A stretch of DNA of 64,000 bases from Ulota crispa (Eukaryota; Streptophyta; Bryopsida; Orthotrichales; Orthotrichaceae), in assembly GCA_963920765.1 (NCBI GenBank), contig OY987244.1, positions 27,570,358 through 27,634,357 on the forward strand, read 5' to 3'. Within the stretch, counting starts at the first letter, position 1; each line of letters begins with the position of its first letter. Below the pieces are notes generated by a model. The model had not been told where the DNA came from, did not search any database, and saw nothing but the letters and a program-made list of their open reading frames with translations. Made by a program: the position numbers and the translations under genes. This document shows positions 49,608-58,859 of this stretch, piece after piece.

Positions 49608-50514
49608 CCCTTTAGAGACCACCAAACCATCTTTTGGTTTGGGAGAGTAGTTTTTGGTCTTTACAATAAAATTGCTCAACAGTTTGGAAAATGATCTTGA
49701 AAAACGCTTGTGATCACAAGAATTTTGCATCCAACCCAAAAAACGACAATAGAGTTGGATATGGGAGTTGATAAATAAAGGTATTTATACATCATGGCCT
49801 CAAAATACATATGCATATCTAGTCAAAGATGGATCAAAGCAACAACACAATACATCAAACATCCAAGAAAAATGTCACATTTCAATTGTACAATCTTAAA
49901 AAACTTCCAATTACTCAAGAAATACGCTTGTATTGTTTCTCTATACGGTAGTAGTACAATTATACTATTTGAAAAACCATTGAAATGATGCTATCAATTT
50001 ATATAAATAAATTTCATCCTACATTTAAGGCCCATTTTTAATTGCTTTCACCAATTAGATTTTCAATAAAAAAATTCAAATTTCTTGTAGAATTGTTTTA
50101 GGGTAGCAAAGAAAACGGGATTTTTGACCCTTTTTGTCCACTTAGCTACACCTTGTGATTGCTATTTTTGTCTATTTTGAGTTAAACTAGTCTTGTTGGT
50201 AAGGTGGGAAACTTTGCTTTCTAGAAATGTAAGACACTTCTCAATCAAAGCTTGCATGAAGCGCTACTATTCAAAACCACACAAGCATAAAAAAACTAGG
50301 GATTTCCCATATATGGCTCTCTCAATCATTATATTATTTCACCTCCAACGATAGATCTAGCTAAAATTTTGATGCATTGCAGCAAACAAGGTGTCCTTCA
50401 CATTTGTACGGTTGGATTATTCAAATTAGGTCCATATTTGTTTCAAATGCACTTCTAATCTTACTGCCCTGGTTTCTAGTGGATTTTGGAAAAATGTGTG
50501 TGGTCTTTAAAGGG
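49608..50514 (-). mobile_element. TTAA-flanked element, family gamma, copy 2
   Basis: TTAA at 49604-49607 and 50515-50518 bracket the inverted ends CCCTTTAGAGACCAC and CCCTTTAAAGACCAC. It is the reverse-orientation counterpart of 33055-33960 at nearly the same length. Confidence 0.75.
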
Positions 50515-50518
50515 TTAA

Positions 50519-51588
50519 CAATATTGGTTTTTTGCACCTTGGTTTTTTTATAGTTAGGCAGGTAACGTTGTGACAAGTTGTGTATGTTTTTGTTCCTGTT
50601 GGAATATCAGCATTGGTTTTTGCAACGTTTTCAAGGAGTGGCAGTGTTCTAGAAACCTTGATTTTCTGTCATTGGGTATGCTGATGTTTATGTTGTGTTT
50701 TGTAACCCTCAAAGTGTGTTGCCTACCAAAAGTGTTGACTGTATTCATGCAAGGCCCATTTAATACTTGAAGGAATGGGTTTATGACATATTCAAAATTC
50801 TCCAAAATATCTGTTGATTGGTAGTATGTTTATTAATAGGCTTAAAATTTACAGCTCTAGTGGGAATCATGTGCTACCCAAATACCCCATCCCTATATAT
50901 TGTAGGAGAGTGTATAACACCACATTAGGTGAATTGGGAAATATGGAGGGACCGTTTTGTACTCCACCTTAATCTTACGTACAATAAATGTAGACATAAC
51001 TATAGCTTAGAGTTGTAATTATGTGAAACTCTTGAAAGGAATCACTGAGACTTCACTAATATACAAGAAAGTGTATGCTTATTTTTTTGTAATATGCAAA
51101 ATTGTACATAATGATAGAAATAATGAAAGTCCGAAAATGTACTGTTTTCCCCAATGTACCTAATATGGTGTTGTATGCTCAATCAACTCCCTGAGGGGTT
51201 AACCCCTATTTCTCCTGAGAACTTGTGGCTATCGCCGGCAGTTGGTGAATGACGTGAGTGTAGGCCTTGTTCGTGATTAACGGGTGTTGGTTGTTGGTTC
51301 CAATTGCTCTGACAGTTTCACTCGTTTCTTTGTCAAGAGACTGGATTGTGAGATGTATATGTAGGCCTGAAAAGAAAAGACTTTTTTTACCTCTCTTTTT
51401 CTCATTCAGACCTATCAACTTTTGGTTTTTTTCACGGACATCGAATAATATTGAAGTTTTTCGTTTCATGGCTGTTGAGCTGTTCAGAGTTTAGCTAGCA
51501 ATTACTTTTGCTCTAAGTGACTGTATCAAATATTATGATGTTTGTGCGTAGCGAACTCTCTCGTGGGCTTAACCCCTTAACCCCTTAA
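50519..51588. other. Repeat-bearing spacer with TTAACCCC stutter
   Basis: The part 50708-50935 is a diverged copy of 56465-56675 (shared GTTGCCTACCAAAAG and GGGAGAGTGTAT). A GGGGTTAACCCC junction lies at 51195-51206. Three consecutive TTAACCCC units at 51569-51592 precede the next element. I see no gene. Confidence 0.5.
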
Positions 51589-52080
51589 CCCCTCAACGCC
51601 CCTCCCTTTTCAGCGTGCATTGTGTAGTTTCAGAGTCACCCTTATAGAACATCAATTTGCAGTTTTGGTTAAGGTTTGCTGCCCACTTCACCGGTGCTTG
51701 ACATAGCTACTTCATTTGCTCATTGACTAAGCCCATTGCCTAATGGTTTTACCGTTCTGATCTTTATCTTATTATGATCAAAGGTAGTTGAATTCCTCAA
51801 CTGAAGGTGAAATTCCATGGGTTGGTGCATTTTTGAGAGGGCTAGCCATTGACAAGGAGCAAATTAGAACAACAAAAATTGGGAAACTGCACATGTGGCA
51901 AAAAAGAATGCTCTCAGAAGTTTTCAGCATGATTGAAGCAAGAATGATGCAATGCAAGGCATTGACGTGACCAGCACCTTGTGAGGTCAAGGCAAGAGGA
52001 ACCGGTTGAGGAGGTCAACCTGCTTGGAACCAACTCGTGGAACCAATGGACGGGGAGAGCCGACAAACAATAGAAAGTCA

Positions 52081-52200
52081 CACTACTGGAAAACGGGCAT
52101 TTTATGAATTTAGTTTATGACTGTCATGAGTCATTTAGAAATATGAATGACTTACAACAGTCATAAACCAGTGTCATTAAATGCCCGTTTTCCCGTAGTG
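52081..52200. mobile_element. CACTA-like foldback MITE, 120 bp
   Basis: The ends CACTACTGGAAAACGGGCAT and the inverted CACTACGGGAAAACGGGCAT make a nearly complete hairpin, with internal matching GACTGTCATGA and TCATAAACCAG arms. The flanking triplets TCA and TTA differ at one base. The empty site is visible in the homologous block at 54820-55709. Confidence 0.8.
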
Positions 52201-52501
52201 TTAGCAGAATGAAATGTGCAAAAAACCGATTGAAATTTAAATAAATTGGTTAAAAACCGACTAAGTCTTTGGAAAATTTCCAATCATAGTGTAAATATAT
52301 GGAAAATAGCCAGTGCATCCATTGAAAAAACTGGATGAAAATGAGAAATGTAGGCTTTTAGCCGAAAGAGCTCAAAATCTCCCCGCACACTGCGTGGAAT
52401 TCCATCTTGAGAATGCAAGGGCGTTTACCAGCAATGGCTGAGTCCACAAACATGGGCATTCATCTGAGCAATAAAACTTAAGTGCAATTTGTGCCTAATT
52501 A

Positions 52502-52858
52502 GGGCCGCTTCACACTATGACCGGCCAAGTCGAGAGGCCCAAAAATTGAGTGGCCAAACTTTGCCAAGAGGTCAAGAAAATCTCCTGAAAATAGACATTA
52601 AATGCTGAACCTAACAGCAATAAATGTTGAAACTGATAACCCCTTGCCCATAGGGGTCTTTATTTTTGTTGAACCCAAACTTCCCTTTGAGAGGCCGTCT
52701 TGAATGATAAAGTGCTATCATGTAAACAAACGATAAATGACAACCTTTGAAGTTTGGCCTCTACTGTGAAGGCCTGAATAGACAGACTCTCAATTTTGTG
52801 CAATCTGATTGGTGCATACCAACTGCCTCTCGACCTTCAGCCATAGTGTGAAGTCCCC
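52502..52858. mobile_element. Tourist-like MITE inside the composite element
   Basis: The left GGGCCGCTTCACACTATG pairs with the right CATAGTGTGAAGTCCCC. The flanks are TTA and TAA. The end sequence resembles that of 11070-11410. Confidence 0.6.
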
Positions 52859-54648
52859 TAAGCGTGTACAATGAATTTGTGCCAACCCCCACATTGGATT
52901 CCTGGTTGTACAACAACCAACAGTTGCCTACCTGCTAGAGCCTATCAAAATCCGGAAACCTTGGTAAACTGCCGTGTCCAAAGATAGGCTGGAAGCTAAT
53001 TTGGGGGCCACTGCCAAATTTCAAGCTCAAAACTTGTTCCAGATTTCACATCATTGGAAGCCTTTTTCCAAACCGACCAACTTCTGTTTTCTCCTTTCCT
53101 CCCTCTTGACAATCTCAACTCGTAACAAGAGATTAAGCAAACACAAACAGCGGTTTTCGTGTTGCAGGGGCGCTGAGGGGTTAACCCTTAACCCCTAAAT
53201 GCCCAAGGGTAAGGGCAAAATTTAGATGTGCTATAAAATGGTATTTTTGTAACTTTGATGAAGTTTGCTTCCATAGAGAAAATAAGAATCATAATGTTTA
53301 GAAATTATCTATATGGTCAAACATTCAAAAAAAGTTTTGGGTTTTTATGTAATGAATTTAGAAGTATTTACCATTTGATATTCACCAAAATTACAAATTT
53401 TACTCATAGATTTCAAAATTTGGTACAATTGGTTAAAAATAAACATTCTATCCTAAACTCTCAAGGAGTGCACTATACAAGGTTTTGGTGGGCAACGTGC
53501 ATGCAAGACCCTCTAAGTGCTGGGCTATGTAGGTAAATTTTTTGATTTCTATAGGGCTATCTTTACCTAAATTTCTAAATTGAAAGAACTTCATGTACCC
53601 TTACCTTCATTTAAAAAAAATTCTTGCCATCATTTTGTATACCCTATGTTCATTATAAATACAGAATGACAAGTAAAAAAAAAAAGACAAAAGTGAGCTT
53701 ATTGCTCTTGCAAGAAGATAATGCACAAGAAAAATCAGCAGAAAAATGAACCCCTCAATAGTCCATCCAATATTTTCTGTCCAAAATCAATAAACCCATG
53801 TTGCACCCTTTAATCACAAAAGTCCTGTAAAAAAAATGGGTAAACTGCCCTATACCTAGCTTAAATAGTGGACATTGGATCTAGCTTTGGATACCCAGCA
53901 AGAGCATAAACTTCTGGCGCTATAATAAACCCTAGCCTCATCTACTACCCTTCATGAAAGTATTCATTTTTTAAAATATTAACCACCCTATTGGGTGATT
54001 GCAAGAAACACTTGTACTATCTCTTATCCCCTTTACCTCCAACAGGTGCTTTTTGGCATGTAACTTTTGCGCAGCAAGTTCTTTTGAGCTAAAATTTCAG
54101 AGAAAGGTACATGTCATAGTTATAGACCTTCCATATATTTTAAGGTTTTTTTAAAATTATTTTATGATTTTTAAATAGCCCTCGAATAGGTGTCTACCTT
54201 GGCCATTTCAAGGGATTTTAGTACTATTTTGGGTCCAAAAAAGCTTTTCTAGGGTTATGAATCATGGATATTGTTTATGGAGCATGCTTACACACATTTA
54301 TAGAAGGGTTTTGCAAAATTATAAATTCCATGGCATCTCCATTGTCTCAAAGTGGGCATCCTATCTCCCTTCATTGGCAAAATACAAAGAAATTCCTTAG
54401 CAAAGCAATTGTACCATGTGAATGTGTTTAATGGGTTCTCAAATGACCAATTTTTATTTTATTTTTTGAATTATTTTACTACTTTCTAAAAAGCAAGAAA
54501 GAAATTGGCTTTTTGTTGGTAATTTTGTTTTGCGCATAACTTTTAGAATAAAAAATTTCTAGATCTAAATTTTCACGAGTATGCTATTTTAAGTGCTTTA
54601 CAAATTTTCCATATTTTATTTTATTTTTAAAAAAATTATTCCAAAAGC

Positions 54649-54697
54649 TCACTAGTACTATTAGTACTACTAGTACTATTAGTACTACTAGTACTAA
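54649..54697. repeat. 18-bp tandem repeat
   Basis: ACTAGTACTATTAGTACT repeats about 2.7 times. Each unit is close to palindromic. Confidence 0.85.
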
Positions 54698-54819
54698 GGG
54701 TGTTTGAGACAAAATTGTGAAGTGTTTCTTGCAGTTACCCTATTGTAAAACTAAAAAAAATGTAATATCCATCATTAAACCCTGCCCTTCATTATTTATA
54801 AAGACCCCATGCCTATTAA

Positions 54820-55709
54820 CCCCTAAATGCCCAAGGCCTATTTGAGATTCTTCAAATTTTTATGAAACTCAACAATTAATTTACCTTTTCATGAATTTCA
54901 TGAATTTTTTTTCAATTGCAAGAGACTAATAGTACAAATTTAAGCTAAACATGTTAAAGATTACCTAGGAAAAGAAAAGAAAACAATACCACTTATAGTT
55001 TGAAAGATTATAATGTTTGAACATGAGGGTGTTAAAACAACAAAAGTGACTTGAAGCAGTGTGCGGGGAGATTTTGAGCTTTTTTTGGCTAAATGCCTAC
55101 ATTTCTCATTTTCATCTAGTTTTTTCAATGGATGCACCGGCTATTCTCCATATATTTACACTATAATTGGAAACTTTCCAAAAACTTAGTTGGTTTTTAA
55201 CCGATTTATTTAGATTTCAATTGATTTTTTGCACATTTCATTTGGTTGACTTTCTTTTGTTTTTTGGCTCTCCCCATTCATTGACTTGAAGTCTTCTACC
55301 CCTCATTTCACATGTCAAATCTAAAAATTTGGTCACCAAAAAATTTGAGGTTTAAGGTCATTACATGTCTAAATTTAATCAATTTACGGCTTAAAAATCT
55401 AGTACTACTTTTTTTTTAAATGGATTTCTAATGTGGATTTTTCTCCAAGCTCTAGTGTATTTGAGGCTCATTTTCAAGATCTTACAACACTAGAAAACTC
55501 AAGATTGCAGTGGACACCCTTGTATAAAAGCTTGAGTAGAAAAATCATCAACTTTCATTTTCAAAATCAGACTTTTGATGTTGAAAATAGACTAGTTTTC
55601 AAAACAAACTTATATTGAAAAAAAATACTAAAAGTAGTGATTTGGTAAGGTTTCATTCATCTTCAAAGTTTTGTAGAGACCCAAATATGGTCGCTTGGGC
55701 ATTTAGGGG
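54820..55709. mobile_element. TTAA-flanked element nested at third level, 890 bp
   Basis: TTAA at 54816-54819 and 55710-55713 bracket the inverted ends CCCCTAAATGCCCAAG. It shares a block (near GTGCGGGGAGATTTTGAGCT) with 51589-53180 in reverse. CCAAATATGGTCGCTTGG lies near the right end. Confidence 0.8.
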
Positions 55710-56106
55710 TTAAAGTGACACTATTTTATTTCCAAGCCATGTCAAAAATTTAGGACTAAGGCAATTAAAACAACCCTTCATTTGATCACAAGTGTACCTA
55801 AAAAAAAAGGGAGTGCACTCCCCAAGCCTAAACTTCAAAAATGCAATCTTTTGAAAGGAGAAGACATCATTAGTTTCCCAAAATAGTAAATTTTACAACA
55901 CTAGCAAATATTGAAGTGTTTGTCTTTGAAAAATTCTCCTTAGTGGAGTTTAACTTGGATTGACATGATTCAAGTTAAGTTGGAAAGTAGACTTGATTTT
56001 CTATTACAACAAAAATGTTTGGAAAAATGTTTTCTTTTCCGTCTTGGGCAGCCCAAAAAATATGGGCAGCGACTAGAAAATGGTTGATTAGGTGCTTAGG
56101 GGTTAA

Positions 56107-56462
56107 CGAGCAGGCATACAAAAATCATCCTCTAGTCATTAAATAACACTCTTGCCTATTGGAAAATAGATGATTTCCATCTGAATTTATTTACAAGTGA
56201 TCATACATACATGGTGCATCATGGAAGGCAATAAACAACCGCACAAAGTATACTCAAATATTTAGATAACCTAAATTGTGAGAAGATTCACACATATGGT
56301 CTTAGGTCCCATGCTGCCCTTCTTGCAAATTTCATGATGTTAGCATGTATTGATGACTTTAGCAACTTCTTGGGCACTTGCCACACTAATGACATCACTA
56401 AATATCACTATAGAACACTATGGCCGGGTTGGTTGCAATGACGAGCCTAACATTTAAGGATT
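56107..56462. mobile_element. Decayed family-alpha element
   Basis: The body matches the alpha copies (for example ATGGTGCATCATGGAAGGCA) and the right end reads ATTTAAGGATTAAGG. The left end has lost its CCCC and abuts the TTAA of the preceding element. Confidence 0.55.
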
Positions 56463-56689
56463 AAGGATGTTGCCTACCAAAAGAGTTAGCTAAATTCAAC
56501 TGAGGATCATTTAACATCTGAAGGAAATGGTTTTATGACAATTGCTAAAATTTCCTAAAAATATATAATTGACTAGCAGTATATTTATAACTTGGGCTTG
56601 AATTTTATAACTCTACTGGGATTCATGCTGTACCTGAGTGACCCATTTGTATACAACATGGGAGAGTGTATCTAGAGGGAGGCGCTATT
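56463..56689. other. Short spacer before the retrotransposon
   Basis: This is a diverged copy of 50708-50935, which is probably the pre-insertion host sequence or an older repeat. No gene is present. Confidence 0.4.
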
Positions 56690-56974
56690 CCGTGAGCGTA
56701 ACTTTGTGAGCCGTTGTCCTGATGGACTTCCCTCCATCATGTAAATACTTGTTATTTCTTTATATTTGTGTTGATTTCAATAAATCAACAGTTGAGGCAA
56801 AAGGGGTGGTCGTGGTGAGGACCACGGTTTGGTGACAGCGCAGCGGCCATAGATTCCAATGCGCTGCGCCGTCTTGTCACATGCACAGCTCAGGGGGGTG
56901 GGTAGCGGGTTGGCTGGGCCAATTTCCTGCCTCACTAGCTGCCAAGCCGTGAGCCGCCATCACCGCTCGACGAG

Positions 56975-57040
56975 TTCGATGGGATTCGAACCCGGACCGG
57001 CGGGCGGCCAGAGACGACCGCTTTTCCAGCCAACCAAGTC
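56975..57040 (-). other. tRNA-like module (A and B box) in the LTR, antisense
   Basis: On the minus strand a perfect B-box-like GGTTCGAATCC (56982-56993) follows an A-box-like TTGGCTGGAAAAGCGG (57018-57033) at about tRNA spacing. The solo LTR carries a decayed version. No sound cloverleaf acceptor stem was found, so it looks like a tRNA-derived SINE head and not a gene. Confidence 0.4.
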
Positions 57041-58552
57041 CACGACTTGGCAACTGAAGACAAGCGTTTGACGCTATTATATGCTCGCAAGAGCACGTGG
57101 CTATTTTACGATGGTGTTTATTTTGTAATTTAATCATTTTCATATGTTTATCTAGAGATTTTGGAAGGCTCATATATTTTGCCTTTGTTTGAATAAAAAT
57201 ACTAAGGATTTAGAAGTCAATGGGAAAGGTGTGAAAGGAAAAGGGTTTTGGCATCTATGGTGGGGTTAGGATAAGGAGGAGTATGGGCTGATGTGCCCCA
57301 CCTCCCTACCTTAGATAGGGTCGAAATTGTGGAGGAAAGATCCCTTAGTTGTTGGAAGTTAGTGTATGAGTGTTGGTGGGAAGAAAAAAGAAAAATCCCG
57401 AAACTTTGAGAGGAGATTTTTTTCTGTGTATACGTGATTTTGAATTGAAATTTGAGGAGGTTGTTCCTTGTGTGATTACCTTTCCAAAATGAGTTTGCAA
57501 ATTTGATTTGGAGTTGTGATGCAAAAGTTATGAGTGTTTGAATTTTGGAGTCAAAAAGCCAAACTATGAAGAAAGGCTGAGACTTTGACAAGCCATAACT
57601 TATGATCTGTATATCATTTTGCAACAAGATTTGGAGAGAGTGTTTATCTTGTTATTGGCTTTCTAGAAAGTCTTTAAACTTGAAGTTTGAAGCTTGGACG
57701 AGAAAGTTATGGAAGTGTGAAGGTTTGGAGGTGGCTGCCCTTTTGTTAGGAGAAAGCCGAGATTTTGAAGAGCTACAACTTTTGGACAGTATGAGATTTT
57801 CTTCTCAAAATTTTAGGAGTGATAGTTTGTTGTCATAGCTTTTCAAATTGTCTTTAATCATTTCATTTGAAGTTTTATTGAAGAAGTTATAGTGGGTAGA
57901 AGTTGCGGGTTTGGGTGCTCTCTAAAAAAATTGAGACCCACACTTTGATTGACTAGAGCTTTCGGACAAAGTTTTGTTTTGAAGTGCAAATTTTATGGGT
58001 TGAAGCCAGTGATATCATCTTTCTAAATTGATATCACGTTTCTATGGGTGATGTATAGAACAAAAGTTATAGAGGTTTTTAGAGGCAGTGTTTAGTTTGT
58101 AAAGAGGAAGAAGAGCCTCTACTTTGAACTCGCATAACTTTTGGACAGTATCTTAGATTGAGTTGAAATTTAGAGGGATGTTAGAAGGTTAGGAGAGCTT
58201 TTCAAATTGCTATTACACTTAGCATTTGAATCTTTGAGCCATCTGTGGCATTAGATAGAAGGTTGCTGCCTTTTCTAGGACTTGTTATTTGTGATTTTCC
58301 CCATTGTTTTTATTAAAACATGAAGACTTGAAGACTTGAAGACATGAAGATTTGAAGATCTGAAGATATGAAGATTTCAAGAGGAATGTTTTGGGTTTAT
58401 TTTTTATGTATGTGTGGGATGTGGCTTTGTTATTCCTAGCCGGTTTTGGAGGCTCGTTTGTCAATTCATTTCCATTCTGTTTTGTAAACCTTGTTGCGGG
58501 CAGTTTGGGTTAAACCAAACTTAACCCCATTTATTGTCGTGGTGACGAAGTG

Positions 58553-58659
58553 GGATTGATCACCCACATGGTCGAAACTTGCTATGTTCTCACGATCTGC
58601 TGGCCAAAACTCCAGATCGTGAGAACAGAGCAAGTCTCGACCATGTGGGTGATCAATCC
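58553..58659. repeat. 47-bp foldback directly next to the assembly gap
   Basis: The arms 58553-58599 and 58613-58659 are inverted copies with two mismatches around a 13-nt loop. The right arm stops exactly at the first N. Against the solo LTR the loop appears inverted. This may be an assembly fold-back. Confidence 0.85.
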
Positions 58660-58859
58660 NNNNNNNNNNNNNNNNNNNNNNNNNNNNNNNNNNNNNNNNN
58701 NNNNNNNNNNNNNNNNNNNNNNNNNNNNNNNNNNNNNNNNNNNNNNNNNNNNNNNNNNNNNNNNNNNNNNNNNNNNNNNNNNNNNNNNNNNNNNNNNNNN
58801 NNNNNNNNNNNNNNNNNNNNNNNNNNNNNNNNNNNNNNNNNNNNNNNNNNNNNNNNNNN
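58660..58859. other. Assembly gap of exactly 200 N
   Basis: The round length suggests a placeholder of unknown true size. The end of the LTR, the primer-binding site and the start of gag are presumably missing here. Confidence 0.95.

Larger units (their letters stand above)
51589..53180. mobile_element. TTAA-flanked composite element, 1592 bp
   Basis: TTAA at 51585-51588 and 53181-53184 bracket the inverted ends CCCCTCAACGCCCCT and CCCCTCAGCGCCCCT. Inside are a 120-bp CACTA-like element (52081-52200) and a Tourist-like one (52502-52858). A 220-bp internal block matches, inverted, part of 54820-55709 and more weakly PBD intron 3 near 12820-12920. Confidence 0.75.
53460..55826. mobile_element. 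hAT-type element with a perfect 8-bp duplication
   Basis: CCTAAACT occurs at 53452-53459 and 55827-55834. The ends CTCAAGGAGTGCAC and the inverted CTTGGGGAGTGCAC are imperfect TIRs. Joining the flanks restores the family-delta text of 40633-41172. No transposase is visible, and a TTAA element (54820-55709) is nested inside. Confidence 0.8.
53192..56102. mobile_element. TTAA-flanked element, family delta, with a hAT insertion
   Basis: TTAA at 53188-53191 and 56103-56106 bracket CCCCTAAATGCCC and an inverted CCCCTAAGCACC. Both arms match the 540-bp element at 40633-41172, and the extra 2.4 kb is the insertion at 53460-55826. It is separated from the element before it by only TTAACCC. Confidence 0.75.
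56690..58659 (+). mobile_element. 5' LTR region of the Ty3/Gypsy retrotransposon
   Basis: It is matched over almost its whole length by the solo LTR at 45190-47345 in the opposite orientation. The left edge is placed where that similarity begins (GCGTAAC near 56694). The right end of the LTR and the primer-binding site fall in or beyond the assembly gap. The LTR would be about 2 kb, long for a plant Ty3 element. Confidence 0.65.

Noticed and set aside
51569..51592. TTAACCCC and CCCCTAAA motifs as telomere sequence
   Set aside because: They resemble CCCTAAA but occur as single element ends with an inverted partner, or as a three-unit stutter with a different 8-bp period.
56982..57033. A functional tRNA gene
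   Set aside because: A and B boxes are present, but I could not pair an acceptor stem, and the block lies inside a repeated LTR.
58579..58859. An apparent 911-residue protein starting before the gap
   Set aside because: Its first 94 codons are translated from the foldback and the Ns. The Gag frame can only be trusted from 58860 on.
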